A stretch of 64,000 nt of DNA from Jannaschia pohangensis (GCF_900113875.1 NZ_FORA01000001.1:248001-312000); one strand, 5' to 3'; counted from the stretch's first letter, positions 27,021 through 37,306 are shown. The notes: a model not told the origin generated them from the sequence alone. Made by a program: numbers and translations.

Positions 27021-28022
27021 TCACTGCGGGTAGCGGGAATTGACCGCGCGCTCGGCGGCGGCGGGCAGAAAGCTGGCATCGAACACTTCGTCCGGTGCGG
27101 GTTGGTTGTCGTATCCCTTCGCCTCGGCGATCAGCCGGGCGATTTCGCAAAGGCGGTCCGGGTCGGCGGGGCCGATGCCGTCGCCCGAAGGGTCGCGCAT
27201 CTCCAGTCCGAGGGTTCCGATCAGGCGCGCGCGGTTGGCCTTGCGATCGATCTGCGGATTGCGCCGTGCGACCGCGTCGATGGCGGCGTCCACATCTGTG
27301 ATGGTATCGGCAAGGCCCCGGTTTACGGCCCGGCACAGACCGGCGACGGCCTTGGGGTGGGCCGCGCGGAAGGCCTGCGTGACCATCATCGCGCCGCCAT
27401 AGAAGGCCGGTGCGTGGTGATCCCATTCGAGGTGGCGCAAGGCGGTCGAAGGGTCCACGCCCGCCTCGATGGCCTGCGCCGCGACGGTGTTCACGAAGCC
27501 GAAGATGCCGTCCCATTCGCCGCCCAGCATTTGCGGCACCATGACCTTGTGCGACAGGCCCGAGATGGTGATGTGAACCGCGTCCGGGTCGAGGCCCGTC
27601 GCCTTGCAGAATTCCGGGAACAGGAGCAACGCGGCATCCTGATCGTGCGAAATCAACCGCTTGCCGCGCAGATCCTGCGGGCCGCGAATGCCGCCTGCCG
27701 CATCGACGGCGATGGTATAGGGCGCGCGCCGGTGGATCGCCATGACGGCAACCGGTGTCTCCGTGGCTCCCGCGGCGCGCATCCGGACCAGTTCGTTCAG
27801 ATCGCCGTATCCCGCGTCATAGGGTCCGGTCGCCAAGGTCTTCACGGCACGGGCCAGCGAATTGCCTTCGGTGAACGACACCTCCAGCCCCTCGTCGCGA
27901 AAGTAGCCCCGGTCGTCGGCCAGAAAGAACCAGGCCTGCGGTCCCGAATAGAAGGTGTTGAGGATGAACCGCACGGGGAGAAGGTCCCCCCGTGCGGTCG
28001 TCTCGCCCATGGGCACATCCAT
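27021..28022 (-). CDS. NMT1/THI5-like (SsuA-type) binding-protein-fold protein without signal peptide
   Basis: A 333-residue protein with the NMT1/SsuA pattern: FYSGPQAWFFLADDRGYFRDEGL at the start, FTEGNSLARAVKTLATGPYDAGYGD, and PQDLRGKRLISHDQDAALL. Such proteins usually bind pyrimidine precursors, sulfonates or similar small molecules in the periplasm. Here the domain starts at about residue 16 with no signal peptide, and the tctC stop lies only 6 bases upstream of the ATG, leaving no room for one. It may be a cytoplasmic binding or enzyme-like protein. The ligand is unknown. Confidence 0.7.
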   Translation of the reverse strand: MDVPMGETTARGDLLPVRFILNTFYSGPQAWFFLADDRGYFRDEGLEVSFTEGNSLARAVKTLATGPYDAGYGDLNELVRMRAAGATETPVAVMAIHRRAPYTIAVDAAGGIRGPQDLRGKRLISHDQDAALLLFPEFCKATGLDPDAVHITISGLSHKVMVPQMLGGEWDGIFGFVNTVAAQAIEAGVDPSTALRHLEWDHHAPAFYGGAMMVTQAFRAAHPKAVAGLCRAVNRGLADTITDVDAAIDAVARRNPQIDRKANRARLIGTLGLEMRDPSGDGIGPADPDRLCEIARLIAEAKGYDNQPAPDEVFDASFLPAAAERAVNSRYPQ

Positions 28023-28028
28023 CGCGGA

Positions 28029-28991
28029 TCAGCCGCCGTTGACGTTGGCCGCGATGATGAGCGGGCGCCAGACTTCGATGGTGTTGGCGACGAAGGCGTT
28101 GAAATCCTCGGTGCTCATCTCGGTGTGGCTGATGCCCCAGGTGTCCATCTGTTCGATGACGGGCGGGAGGGCCATGATGTATTCGACCGTCTCATGGATG
28201 GTCGCGACCATGTCGGCGTCCATGCCCGCGGGGCCGGACAGGCCCGTCCAGTTCTCGATCACCACGTCGTAGCCCTGTTCGCGGAAGGTGGGGATGTCGG
28301 GGAAACGGACCGAACGTTCCGGCGAGGCGATGGCAAGGGCGACGACTTCGTCATCCTCGATCATCGCGGCGTTCTGGGCCATCGAGTCGTAGAAGGCGTC
28401 GAGGACTCCGGCGCGGAAATCCTGAATTGCGGGCGCGCTGCCTTGGTACGGCACGTGGATCGTCGTGATCCCGAGCGCGGAATCCACCGCATTGCCAAGG
28501 ATATGGGTGATCGACCCGACACCGGAGGACCCATAGGTGATCCCGTCACCATTGGCCGCGGCAATGAAACCGTCCAGGTCGGTGATGCCGAGCGATGGCT
28601 GCACGAACAGACCAGGGGTTGATGCGCCCAGATTGGCGATATGCGTGAAGCTTTCGACCGGATCGTAGGGAAGTGTGTCGAACTGGGTCGGCGCGATGGT
28701 GAATGGCGCGTTGTTTCCGAGGATCAGGGTCGTGCCGTCGGCGGGCTGCTGCGCGACATAGTCGGCAGCGACGGTTCCGCCCGCGCCGGGGCGGTTGTCG
28801 ACCACGGCCCGCTGGCCGAATTCGGATTCGAGGTATTGCGCCAGAAGGCGCGCGACCAGATCGCTGGTGCCGCCGGGCGGGAAGGTGACGACGATGCGCA
28901 CCGGCTCGTCGCTCCAGGCGCCGGGTTCGGCATGGGCGGATGTGGCGATCAGGGCGGCGGCGGTGACGGCAAGGCAGAGGGTGGAATTCAT
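28029..28991 (-). CDS. tctC: Tripartite tricarboxylate transporter substrate-binding protein
   Basis: A 320-residue protein with signal peptide MNSTLCLAVTAAALIATSAHA. The mature start is DEPVRIVVTFPPGGTSDLVAR, diagnostic of the TctC/Bug family. The later VVDNRPGAGGTVAADYVA and GSITHILGNAVDSALG are also family-typical. It delivers an organic acid to TctAB. Neighbouring urate-catabolism genes suggest a ureide or purine-derived acid, but that is inferred. Confidence 0.92.
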   Translation of the reverse strand: MNSTLCLAVTAAALIATSAHAEPGAWSDEPVRIVVTFPPGGTSDLVARLLAQYLESEFGQRAVVDNRPGAGGTVAADYVAQQPADGTTLILGNNAPFTIAPTQFDTLPYDPVESFTHIANLGASTPGLFVQPSLGITDLDGFIAAANGDGITYGSSGVGSITHILGNAVDSALGITTIHVPYQGSAPAIQDFRAGVLDAFYDSMAQNAAMIEDDEVVALAIASPERSVRFPDIPTFREQGYDVVIENWTGLSGPAGMDADMVATIHETVEYIMALPPVIEQMDTWGISHTEMSTEDFNAFVANTIEVWRPLIIAANVNGG

Positions 28992-29029
28992 GGGGTTCGG
29001 AACCTTTCAGGGACAGGGGATGGGTGACG

Positions 29030-30544
29030 TCAGGAGGGCACGGTCATGGCCGCGCGGGCGCGCTTGCGTGCCGACAAGGCGGAGGCAAAGGCGTAGATCA
29101 GAAGCAGGACAGTGACCGCGATCAGCGCCGCGCTGATCGGCCGGGTCAGGAAGACGGTGGGATCGCCGCGCGACAGCAGCATGGCGCGGCGCAGCTGTTC
29201 CTCCATCATCGGCCCCAGGACGAACCCGAGGAGGAGGGGCGCAGGCTCGAACCGGTAGAGCCGCATCAGGTAGCCCGCCCATCCGAACAGCAGCGTCAGC
29301 CAGATGTCGAAGACGTTGTTGTTGACCGAATAGACCCCGATGCAGATCAGCACGATGATCGTCGGATACATGAAGCGGTAAGGGATCTGGAGCAGCCGGA
29401 CCCACAGCCCGATCATCGGGATGTTCAGGATCAGCAGCATGATGTTGCCAAGCAGGAAACTGGCCACCAGACCCCAGAACAGGTCCGCGTGTTCCACCAG
29501 AAGGCGGGGGCCGGGCGTGATGCCGTGGATCATCAGCGCGCCGATGACCAGCGCCATGGACGCGCTGCCCGGCACCCCGAGCGTCAGGGTCGGCACAAAG
29601 GCGGTCTGGGTGGCGGAGTTGTTGGCGGATTCGGGCACCGCCACGCCCTCGATGGCGCCCTTGCCGAAGTTGGACTTGTTGGGCGACAGGCGCTTTTCGA
29701 CGGCGTAGGCGATGGCCGAGGCGACGGTCTGGCCCGTGCCGGGCAGGGCGCCGACGATGCTGCCGATGCCGCCGCCGCGCAGGATGGGTTTCACCATGGC
29801 GCGCCATTCGGCCCAACTGGGATAGAATTTCTTGTAGTCTAGCTTGGTCTGCTGCGCGCCGTGGCGGTTGGCCTTGATCGACACGATCAACTCGCCCACG
29901 CCGAAAAGGCCCATGGCCACGATCACGAGGCTGACCCCGTCGCGCAGTTCCGGGATGCCCAAGGTAAAGCGTTCCGTTCCCGTGGTCAGATCGACGCCGA
30001 CCGTGCCAAGCATCAGGCCCGCGACGACCATCGCTACGCCCTTCAACGGGCTGCCGTTCGAGACGGCAGAGGCGGCGACGAGGCCCAGAAGGATGACGGC
30101 GAAATACTCGGTCGGGCCGAAATTGAGCGCGAGTGCGGCAAGGGCAGGGGCCAGGACCGCCATCACGACCATCCCGATCATGCCGCCCCCGAATGACGCG
30201 ATGGCGCTGGCGAAAAGGGCGATGCCGGCCCGGCCTTCGCGCGCCATCGGATAGCCGTCGATGCAGGTAATGGAGGAGGAGGGCGTGCCCGGGATATTCA
30301 TCAGGATCGAGGCGATCGACCCGCCGTATTCCGCGCCGTAGTAGACGCCGGCGATCATTACCAAAGCCGTGGTCGGTTCCAGATAGAAGGTCAGCGGCAG
30401 GATCATCGAAATCGCGGCCATTGACCCGATGCCCGGCAAAACGCCGATGAAGGTGCCCAGAAAGACGCCGACGAAGCAGTAGAGAAGGTTCTGCGGCTGC
30501 ATCGCAACCAACAGGCCGTCCCCGAAATTCGACAGGATTTCCAT
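29030..30544 (-). CDS. tctA: Tripartite tricarboxylate transporter large membrane subunit
   Basis: A 504-residue protein with about ten to twelve hydrophobic spans. The family motifs GTFIGVLPGIGSMAAISMILP near the N-terminus and GALPGTGQTVASAIAYAVEK in the middle are present (TctA proteins carry two such glycine-rich loops), as is the substrate-path region GVPGSASMALVIGALMIHG. It forms the secondary transporter with TctB and TctC and is separated from tctB by 3 bases. Confidence 0.93.
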   Translation of the reverse strand: MEILSNFGDGLLVAMQPQNLLYCFVGVFLGTFIGVLPGIGSMAAISMILPLTFYLEPTTALVMIAGVYYGAEYGGSIASILMNIPGTPSSSITCIDGYPMAREGRAGIALFASAIASFGGGMIGMVVMAVLAPALAALALNFGPTEYFAVILLGLVAASAVSNGSPLKGVAMVVAGLMLGTVGVDLTTGTERFTLGIPELRDGVSLVIVAMGLFGVGELIVSIKANRHGAQQTKLDYKKFYPSWAEWRAMVKPILRGGGIGSIVGALPGTGQTVASAIAYAVEKRLSPNKSNFGKGAIEGVAVPESANNSATQTAFVPTLTLGVPGSASMALVIGALMIHGITPGPRLLVEHADLFWGLVASFLLGNIMLLILNIPMIGLWVRLLQIPYRFMYPTIIVLICIGVYSVNNNVFDIWLTLLFGWAGYLMRLYRFEPAPLLLGFVLGPMMEEQLRRAMLLSRGDPTVFLTRPISAALIAVTVLLLIYAFASALSARKRARAAMTVPS

Positions 30545-30547
30545 CGC

Positions 30548-31084
30548 TCAGAACCCCATGTAGGCGCGGAAGGGCAGGTCGAGGACGCCGATGAACAGGC
30601 CCCAGGACGCCAGCGAAACGCCCGCGCCCAAAGCCGCTTTCCCGATCCAGGGCAGCGTCCGGTCCGGCAGGCTGGCCGTGATGGTGGCGAGGAACACCGC
30701 GGGCACAAGGCCGAACCGCTCGGCCACGAAGGCGAAGATCGCCAGCGCCGCGCCGATGGCGAAGAAAGAGATCCAGTCGGGAACCTCGTCCAGGTGTCCG
30801 TTTCTGAGGTCACCCAGGATGATGCCCACGCAGATGATCGCCAGCGTCAGGCCCGACAGCACCGGAAACGCACCGGTCCCCAACCTGCGCGGGGTGCCGA
30901 CGCCAAGCTCTACCCCGCCGATGACGAAGACGAGGCTCAGGGCCAACAGGCCGACACCGCCGAGGATTGCGACCAGGACAGGGACGGACCGGGCTTCGTC
31001 GCCACGGGGCTCAACTGACGACTGGGTTTCGTCCTCTCTCCGTTTCGCCGCATCGGGCGCGGTATCATGCGTCAAGTTCTTCAT
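30548..31084 (-). CDS. tctB: Tripartite tricarboxylate transporter small membrane subunit
   Basis: A 178-residue protein with a charged N-terminus (about 30 residues) and four hydrophobic segments, the usual TctB layout. PRRLGTGAFPVLSGLTLAIICVGI matches the conserved region after the first span. Its start overlaps the uraD stop (ATGA), tying the transporter to ureide catabolism. Confidence 0.85.
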   Translation of the reverse strand: MKNLTHDTAPDAAKRREDETQSSVEPRGDEARSVPVLVAILGGVGLLALSLVFVIGGVELGVGTPRRLGTGAFPVLSGLTLAIICVGIILGDLRNGHLDEVPDWISFFAIGAALAIFAFVAERFGLVPAVFLATITASLPDRTLPWIGKAALGAGVSLASWGLFIGVLDLPFRAYMGF

Positions 31085-31638
31085 TGTTGACCCTCTGACG
31101 ATGTGCGTGCTGCCGATGACGCCTCCCGCTCCAGCCGCGCCGAGGCCACGGAGACGACCTCATCCAGGGCGCGGGCGATTTCGGTTTCGGTATTCTGGTC
31201 CAGGCTGGAGGCGAATTGCGCAAGGACTGCGGTCAGATCCGGGGCCGCGTGGAGGGCGATGATGAACGGGAAGCCGTGGCGCGCGCGGTATTCGTCGTTC
31301 AGATGGCGCAGGCGTGCCCCGATCTGGTCATCCGCACGATCCAGAGACAGACGGCCCTGTTCGACCTGCGAGGCCGATGTCATGAGTGCCGGCTCCGGCG
31401 GTGCCAACTCGGGATGCGCGCGCAGAAGAACCAGTCGTTCATCGTCGGAGAGCGTAGTGATCTGTGCTCTCATCTGGGCCGTCAACTCTGCAATGTCGGT
31501 GAAGGGTCGGGCATTGGCGACCCGCCGGGCCAGCCAGGGTGACCGCTCCAGAATAGGGTCCAGCATCCGCGCCGCGTCCGCATCAGAGGCCCTGTTCAGG
31601 GCCTCGAGAAAACGGTCACTGTGGTTGGGACGGGTCAT
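31081..31638 (-). CDS. uraD: OHCU decarboxylase
   Basis: UraD decarboxylates OHCU to S-allantoin, the last step of the urate-to-allantoin route. The 185-residue protein has the catalytic His75 in LLRAHPELAP, then SASQVEQGRLSL (family S-x-x-EQ) and LNDEYRARHGFPFIIAL, the RFGFPF-type motif. The C-terminal ~20 residues are Ser/Ala-rich and unlike the family. It is first in a minus-strand operon uraD-tctB-tctA-tctC-NMT1-BMP. Confidence 0.92.
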   Translation of the reverse strand: MTRPNHSDRFLEALNRASDADAARMLDPILERSPWLARRVANARPFTDIAELTAQMRAQITTLSDDERLVLLRAHPELAPPEPALMTSASQVEQGRLSLDRADDQIGARLRHLNDEYRARHGFPFIIALHAAPDLTAVLAQFASSLDQNTETEIARALDEVVSVASARLEREASSAARTSSEGQQ

Positions 31639-31702
31639 GGGGTCACCTTCCGGAATGGGTCAACGCTAGCGTCGCCCTGCGTTGCCCACAATTTCAAAAT
31701 AA

Positions 31703-31721
31703 TGCATTCTGCATTCTCGAA
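31703..31721. promoter_or_regulatory. Candidate LysR operator between uraD and the LysR gene
   Basis: A perfect tandem repeat TGCATTC-TGCATTC (31703-31716) overlaps an AATGCATT palindrome on its left and a TTC-N9-GAA dyad on its right (31707-31721). It lies about 40 bases before the LysR gene and 65 bases before uraD in the 118-base divergent gap, where LysR-type regulators normally bind. No experimental support. Confidence 0.4.
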
Positions 31722-31756
31722 AAGTGTATGACCGGCACAGCAGGAGGGCGGCGGCC

Positions 31757-32695
31757 ATGGTAAAATCGATGCAACTTCTGCCCCGATCCCTGACTTACCT
31801 CGAGGCCGTGGCGCGGGAGGGTTCGATCCAGGGCGCCTCACGCTCGCTCGGGATCGCGGCGTCGGCCATCAATCGGCACATCCTCGCGCTGGAGGCTGAA
31901 TGCCAGATGCCGCTCTTCGAACGCAAACCACGAGGCATGGTCCTTACCGCGGCAGGGGAAACGGCCGTTCTTCTGGCCCGTCGGTGGCGCGCCGATCAGG
32001 AGCGGCTGACCGACGCGTTCCGGTCGATGCGCGGCGTCGAAAGCGGGACGGTCCGCCTTGCCGGAATGGACAGCCTGTCGAATTCGATCCTGCCGGCGTG
32101 CGTTCACAAGGTGGCCGAAACCAATCCCGGCATCCACCTGTCCATCGACATCATGCCGCCACAACAGGCGGCGCGGGATCTGGAGGAAGGGCTGACCGAT
32201 CTGGCCCTTGCGTTCAACCTGCCGCCCGACAAGCATCGGCATGTGCTGTGGACGGCGTCGCTCCCCTTCGGCTGCTTGGTTGGCCCGGGCCATGCGCTTT
32301 GGGACAGGAAGGGAGTCGCCCTGAAGGATGTGGCCAGTTTCCCGATCGCCGCGCAAAGCCGCGTGCTCCCGGTTCGTCAGTACCTCGACCGCAGCCACAG
32401 CTGGATTTTCGAGCCGACGGAGCCGGTTCTGGTGACCAATTCACCGCAGCTGCTCAAGCAGGTCCTGAGGCAGGGACAACACCTGACCATCACGTCCCAG
32501 ATGGATGCCATTCTGGAGCTTCTGTCCGGGGATCTTCGGTTCATCCGGCTGTCGGACACGACGTTGAAGCCGCAGAGCCTGAGCCTGGTGCTCGACCCCC
32601 GCCGCAACCTGTCGCATGCATCGCGCAAGGTGGCCGATGTGCTGACATCGCTTTTGCGCGACTTCCACGACCGATTGACGGCAAGCCAGGCCTGA
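31757..32695 (+). CDS. LysR-family transcriptional regulator
   Basis: A 312-residue regulator with an N-terminal winged helix (YLEAVAREGSIQGASRSLGI, then SAINRHILALEAECQMPLFERK), the standard LysR DNA-binding region. A periplasmic-binding-like effector domain follows. The ATG at 31757 has AGGAGG 9 bases upstream; an earlier in-frame GTG (31724) lacks a good site. It is divergent from uraD and is the obvious candidate to control the ureide/tct operon, with a ureide or purine intermediate as effector (inferred). Confidence 0.9.
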   Translation: MVKSMQLLPRSLTYLEAVAREGSIQGASRSLGIAASAINRHILALEAECQMPLFERKPRGMVLTAAGETAVLLARRWRADQERLTDAFRSMRGVESGTVRLAGMDSLSNSILPACVHKVAETNPGIHLSIDIMPPQQAARDLEEGLTDLALAFNLPPDKHRHVLWTASLPFGCLVGPGHALWDRKGVALKDVASFPIAAQSRVLPVRQYLDRSHSWIFEPTEPVLVTNSPQLLKQVLRQGQHLTITSQMDAILELLSGDLRFIRLSDTTLKPQSLSLVLDPRRNLSHASRKVADVLTSLLRDFHDRLTASQA

Positions 32696-32943
32696 GGCCC
32701 TGCGGCCAATGGATTAGCCATGGCAACGCACTGCACGGCCTGTTACCCCTGTTGCAGGGTCATTGCCTGCGGGACGCGGGTCGGCCGATAAGGGACCGGG
32801 CCGCAAGACCGTGACAGTATCGGAGCCGACATGATTGACATGAGATCGCTTGCGTCAAAGTGCGACAGGAATGCGTTCGAAACCTGAAGACATACGAAGA
32901 AGATCAAGAAACAAGATGCACAACCGGTGCTGGAAAGAAGAAT

Positions 32944-35900
32944 ATGTCGATCAAAGCCGCCATCTACCATCTGACCCACTACGCGTATGATCGCCCCGTC
33001 TCGCTCGGGCCGCAGGTCATCCGGTTGCGCCCCGCACCGCACAGCCGGACGCGCGTGCTCTCACATTCGCTCCGGGTTTCGCCCGCCGATCACTTCGTGA
33101 ACTACCAGCAGGATCCCTATGGCAACTGGCTGGCGCGCTTCGTCTTTCCGAACCCGGTCCGCGAACTGAAGATCGAGGTCGATCTGGTCGCCGACATGAC
33201 GGTCTACAATCCGTTCGATTTCTTCGTCGAGGAAAGCGCCAAGGAGTGGCCCTTCGAATACCCTGAGGACATTTCCCCCGATCTGGTGATCTATCGGACG
33301 CCCGAGGCGACGGGCCCTTTGCTGGACAACTTCCTGGCGACCATCGACCGCAGCCCGCAGACCACCGTCGATTTCGTGGTCGGCCTGAACGCGCGCCTCG
33401 CGCAGGAGATCGGGTATGTGATCCGCATGGAGCCCGGTGTGCAGACACCGGAGGAGACGTTTCAGACGGGCAGGGGCTCGTGCCGGGATACCAGCTGGCT
33501 GCTGGTGCAGGTTCTGCGAAACCTCGGCTTTGCGGCGCGGTTCGTGTCCGGCTACCTGATCCAGCTGAAGCCCGACCTTGTCGCGATCGACGGACCCGCC
33601 GGGACCGACAAGGACTTCACGGACCTGCATGCCTGGTGCGAGGTCTATCTGCCGGGTGCAGGCTGGATCGGACTTGATCCGACCTCCGGGCTGCTGACCG
33701 GGGAAAGCCACATCCCGCTTGCCGCGACCCCGCATTACCGCAATGCGGCCCCCATTTCGGGCGCGGCCAGCTTTGCCGAAGTGAATTTCAACTTCGACAT
33801 GCGGGTGGACCGCGTGGCCGAACATCCGCGCATTACCAAGCCGTTCTCGGACGAGTCCTGGGAGGCGCTGGACAAGATGGGGGCGAAGGTCGATGCGGCC
33901 CTGGATGCAGGCGACGTGCGCCTGACCATGGGCGGGGAGCCCACGTTCGTGTCGATCGACGATTTCGAGGCGGACGAATGGAACACCTCTGCCGTCGGCC
34001 CCACGAAACGCGGACTTGCCGATACGCTGATCCGGCGCCTGCGGGACGAATTCGCGCCGAACGGGTTCCTGCATTTCGGCCAGGGCAAATGGTACCCCGG
34101 AGAGACGTTGCCGCGCTGGACGTTCTCGCTCTATTGGCGTCGCGACGAAAAGCCGATCTGGTCCGACGACACGTTGATTGCCCGCGAAGACGCGGACAGC
34201 GGTGCCAAGGCCGAAGATGCCGAAGTGCTGCTGTCCCATATCGCCGACGAACTGGGCGTCGCGCAGGACTTTGTCGTGCCCGCCTACGAGGATCCGGCGG
34301 TCTGGATCGCCAAGGAAAGCAACCTGCCCGAGAACGTGACGCCGCAGAACTCCAAGCTGGAAGACCCCGAGGAGCGGTACCGCATCGCCCGCGTCTTCGC
34401 CCGGGGGCTGACGAAGCCATCTGGCTATGTCCTGCCGGTCCAGCGTTGGCAGGCGAAAGCCGCGGGGCGTGCCTGGCGGTCGGAGAAGTGGAAGACCCGG
34501 CGCGGCAACCTTTTTCTTGTTCCCGGGGACAGCCCGGTCGGTTACCGCCTGCCGCTCGGCACGCTGCCGCATGTCCCGGCCTCGGATTATCCCTACATCA
34601 ACACCCAGGATCCGACCGTTCCCCGCGACCCCCTGCCGGACCCCGTGACGGAACCCGCCGCGCGGGAACAGAAGCAGGCGTCCTTTGCGGCAAGTGCGGC
34701 GGTGCAGGAGCGGGTCGAGCAGGAGCTTGGCGAGTTGGGCGGCGCCGTGCGCACCGCTTTGTCGGTCGAGCTGCGCGATGGCCGCCTGTGCATTTTCATG
34801 CCGCCCGTCGAAAAGCTGGAGGATTATCTGGATCTGGTCGCGGCGACCGAAAGGGCGGCCAAGGCCTTGAACCTGCCGGTTCATATCGAAGGGTATTCGC
34901 CGCCCGATGACCCGCGCATGAACGTGATCCGCGTCGCCCCCGACCCGGGCGTGATCGAGGTGAATGTCCACCCCGCCGCCAATTGGGCGGACTGCGTCAA
35001 GATCACCGAGACGGTGTACGAGGCCGCGCGCCAGACGCGTCTTGGCGCTGACGCCTTCTTGATCGACGGCAAGCACACCGGGACCGGCGGCGGAAATCAC
35101 GTCGTCGTCGGCGGCGCCACGCCCGCCGACAGCCCGTTCATCCGCCGCCCGGACCTGCTCAAGAGCATGATCCTGTTCTGGCAGCGGCACCCCAGTCTGT
35201 CCTACCTGTTTTCCGGCCTCTTCATCGGCCCGACCAGTCAGGCGCCCCGCATCGACGAGGCGCGCCACGACAGCCTCTATGAACTCGAGATCGCGCTGGC
35301 CCAGATCCCCAAGGCAGGCGAGGCCAATCCCGCCACGCCCTGGTTGCCGGATCGACTGCTGCGCAACATGCTGACGGACGTCACGGGAAACACGCACCGC
35401 GCCGAGATCTGCATCGACAAGATGTTTTCGCCCGACGGCCCGACCGGACGGCTGGGGCTGGTCGAGTTTCGCGGCTTCGAGATGCCCCCGAACCCGCGGA
35501 TGAGTCTTGCGCAACAGCTTCTGGTCCGCGCCATCATCGCGCGGCTCTGGCAATCGCCGCTGGAGGGAACTTTCGTCCGGTGGGGCACCAGCCTGCACGA
35601 CCGGTTCATGCTGCCGCATTTCGTCTGGGATGATTTCAAGGACGTGCTGCGCGACCTGTCCGAACATGGCTTCGAGATGCGCCCCGAATGGTTCGAAGCC
35701 CAAGCCGAGTTCCGGTTCCCGTTCTGCGGCGAGGTTGAAACCGACGGCGTCCAGCTGGAAATCCGGCAGGCTCTGGAACCTTGGCATGTGCTGGGTGAAA
35801 CCGGCGCGATCGGTGGAACGGTCCGCTATACCGACAGCTCGACGGAACGCCTTCAGGTCAAACTGACGGCGGCGGGTCACGACCGCTACCACGTGCATTG

Positions 35901-36264
35901 CAACGGGCGCAAAGTCCCGTTGCAAGCGACCGGGCAGGGCGGGGTCGGCGTGGCGGGCGTGCGGTTCAAGGCCTGGCAGGCCTCGAACGCCATGCACCCG
36001 GTTCTGGAGGTGGATGCACCCTTGGTCTTCGACATCTACGACAGCTGGACCGGTCGCGCGGTCGGAGGGTGCAAATACCACGTCGCCCACCCCGGCGGAC
36101 GGAATTACGACACCTTCCCGGTCAACGGAAATGAGGCCGAGGCGCGGCGTCTGGCCCGGTTCGAGGCGCATGGACATAATCCGGGGGCCTATGCCCCGGC
36201 GCCGGAAATGCCGCATCCGGAATTCCCGTTCACCCTGGATCTGCGCCGCAAGCCCGGTTTCTGA
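32944..36264 (+). CDS. Large transglutaminase-domain/DUF2126 protein
   Basis: An ~1106-residue cytoplasmic-looking protein. Residues 1-90 are a bacterial transglutaminase N-terminal domain ([20 protein letters not shown]). Residues ~140-260 are the transglutaminase core with a visible triad, Cys180 in [11 protein letters not shown], His229 in DLHAWCEVY and Asp245 in [10 protein letters not shown]. From ~290 on is the long DUF2126 region ([44 protein letters not shown]), which resembles a circular ligase/peptidase-like domain seen in this family. Natural substrates are unknown. An earlier frame start at 32860 is unlikely. Confidence 0.85.
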   Translation: MSIKAAIYHLTHYAYDRPVSLGPQVIRLRPAPHSRTRVLSHSLRVSPADHFVNYQQDPYGNWLARFVFPNPVRELKIEVDLVADMTVYNPFDFFVEESAKEWPFEYPEDISPDLVIYRTPEATGPLLDNFLATIDRSPQTTVDFVVGLNARLAQEIGYVIRMEPGVQTPEETFQTGRGSCRDTSWLLVQVLRNLGFAARFVSGYLIQLKPDLVAIDGPAGTDKDFTDLHAWCEVYLPGAGWIGLDPTSGLLTGESHIPLAATPHYRNAAPISGAASFAEVNFNFDMRVDRVAEHPRITKPFSDESWEALDKMGAKVDAALDAGDVRLTMGGEPTFVSIDDFEADEWNTSAVGPTKRGLADTLIRRLRDEFAPNGFLHFGQGKWYPGETLPRWTFSLYWRRDEKPIWSDDTLIAREDADSGAKAEDAEVLLSHIADELGVAQDFVVPAYEDPAVWIAKESNLPENVTPQNSKLEDPEERYRIARVFARGLTKPSGYVLPVQRWQAKAAGRAWRSEKWKTRRGNLFLVPGDSPVGYRLPLGTLPHVPASDYPYINTQDPTVPRDPLPDPVTEPAAREQKQASFAASAAVQERVEQELGELGGAVRTALSVELRDGRLCIFMPPVEKLEDYLDLVAATERAAKALNLPVHIEGYSPPDDPRMNVIRVAPDPGVIEVNVHPAANWADCVKITETVYEAARQTRLGADAFLIDGKHTGTGGGNHVVVGGATPADSPFIRRPDLLKSMILFWQRHPSLSYLFSGLFIGPTSQAPRIDEARHDSLYELEIALAQIPKAGEANPATPWLPDRLLRNMLTDVTGNTHRAEICIDKMFSPDGPTGRLGLVEFRGFEMPPNPRMSLAQQLLVRAIIARLWQSPLEGTFVRWGTSLHDRFMLPHFVWDDFKDVLRDLSEHGFEMRPEWFEAQAEFRFPFCGEVETDGVQLEIRQALEPWHVLGETGAIGGTVRYTDSSTERLQVKLTAAGHDRYHVHCNGRKVPLQATGQGGVGVAGVRFKAWQASNAMHPVLEVDAPLVFDIYDSWTGRAVGGCKYHVAHPGGRNYDTFPVNGNEAEARRLARFEAHGHNPGAYAPAPEMPHPEFPFTLDLRRKPGF

Positions 36265-36271
36265 CCCGGGT

Positions 36272-37306
36272 TTATTGCGCCTCGATCAGATCGTGGATGA
36301 ACTTGAGCTTGTCGGAGATGACGGGCGTCAGGGCGAAGGGATAATAGTCGCGATGACCCATGGCCCGGTTCATCGCGTTCATCGCGACCGTGAGCGGGAC
36401 CCAGTGTTCCAGCAGCTGTGCATGATCGGAAACATGATAGGGATCGTCCAGCTGAACAAGCTGCGGCGCGCCCGGAATGATGGGCTGCGGGTTCAGGCCA
36501 TAGGCATAGGCCGTCTCCAAGCCGCCGACCATGTGGAAATAATGCGCCCAGGTTTCCGCGAAATCCTCCCATGGGTGGGCGCAGGCGTATGAGCTGACGA
36601 AGGATTGCTGCCAATCCGGCCTGGGACCGTTGGCGTAGTGGGCCCTCAGCGCCGCGCCATAATCCGCGCGATCGTCCCCGAAGGTCGCGCGGCACGCATC
36701 CAGCATGTCTTGCCCGACGATCAGCTTTTCCCAGTAGTAATGCGCGACTTCGTGCCGGAAATGCCCGATCAGGGTTCGATAGGGTTCGCGCAGGGCCGTC
36801 CGGTGCTTTTCGCGTATCGCATCGTCGGCCTCCTCGATGTTGATCGTGATGCACCCGCTGGCGTGCCCGGTCATCACCCGTTTCACCTTGCCGTCTGGCT
36901 TGATCTCATCGCTCAGGAACTCGAACATGAGCGAGCCGGTGGTGCGATCCGGTTGAGGTTCCAGAGGCAGGCCGAACTTGATCAGCGCATAGAACAGCCG
37001 CCTCTTGGCGCGTTCCAGACGGCTCCAATGCCCGGCCTTGATCGGGTCGAAGGTGTCAGGGATTCGCGTGGTGTGAAGACAGCTGAGGCAAAGCCCCGTT
37101 GAGTCATTGCTTTCGCGCAACCAGTTGCAGCCGATTTTTTCACGATTGCTGCAGCATGTTCTGCCGGATGGTGCGGTCATGTCCGGTGTCAGCCCGACCA
37201 ACTGATCCTCGAGCGGCGCATAGGCGAGAACGGCATGACAGGTGAAACACTGGCTGTTGTTGAAGTGCACCTGATTGCCGCACTGCGGACACATGAATCG
37301 ACGCAT
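36272..37306 (-). CDS. Zinc-ribbon putative metallopeptidase (Peptidase_Mx-like)
   Basis: A 344-residue protein. The N-terminus is a zinc ribbon (CPQCGNQVHFNNSQCFTC, Cys at 6, 9, 20, 23), followed by a second cysteine group (CCSNREKIGC and CLSC). The catalytic zinc motif is HEVAHYYW at 185-192, with a downstream DFAETWAHYFHMV that could give the third ligand. This agrees with the putative zinc-binding metallopeptidase family. The ATG at 37306 (MRRFMCPQCG) gives the family N-terminus. It is convergent with the transglutaminase gene, 7 bases apart. Confidence 0.8.
   Translation of the reverse strand: MRRFMCPQCGNQVHFNNSQCFTCHAVLAYAPLEDQLVGLTPDMTAPSGRTCCSNREKIGCNWLRESNDSTGLCLSCLHTTRIPDTFDPIKAGHWSRLERAKRRLFYALIKFGLPLEPQPDRTTGSLMFEFLSDEIKPDGKVKRVMTGHASGCITINIEEADDAIREKHRTALREPYRTLIGHFRHEVAHYYWEKLIVGQDMLDACRATFGDDRADYGAALRAHYANGPRPDWQQSFVSSYACAHPWEDFAETWAHYFHMVGGLETAYAYGLNPQPIIPGAPQLVQLDDPYHVSDHAQLLEHWVPLTVAMNAMNRAMGHRDYYPFALTPVISDKLKFIHDLIEAQ

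Noticed and set aside
33061-36216. 1051-residue open frame antisense to the transglutaminase/DUF2126 gene
   Set aside because: Arg/Gly/His-rich composition with no family motif; it mirrors the codon bias of the strong plus-strand gene.
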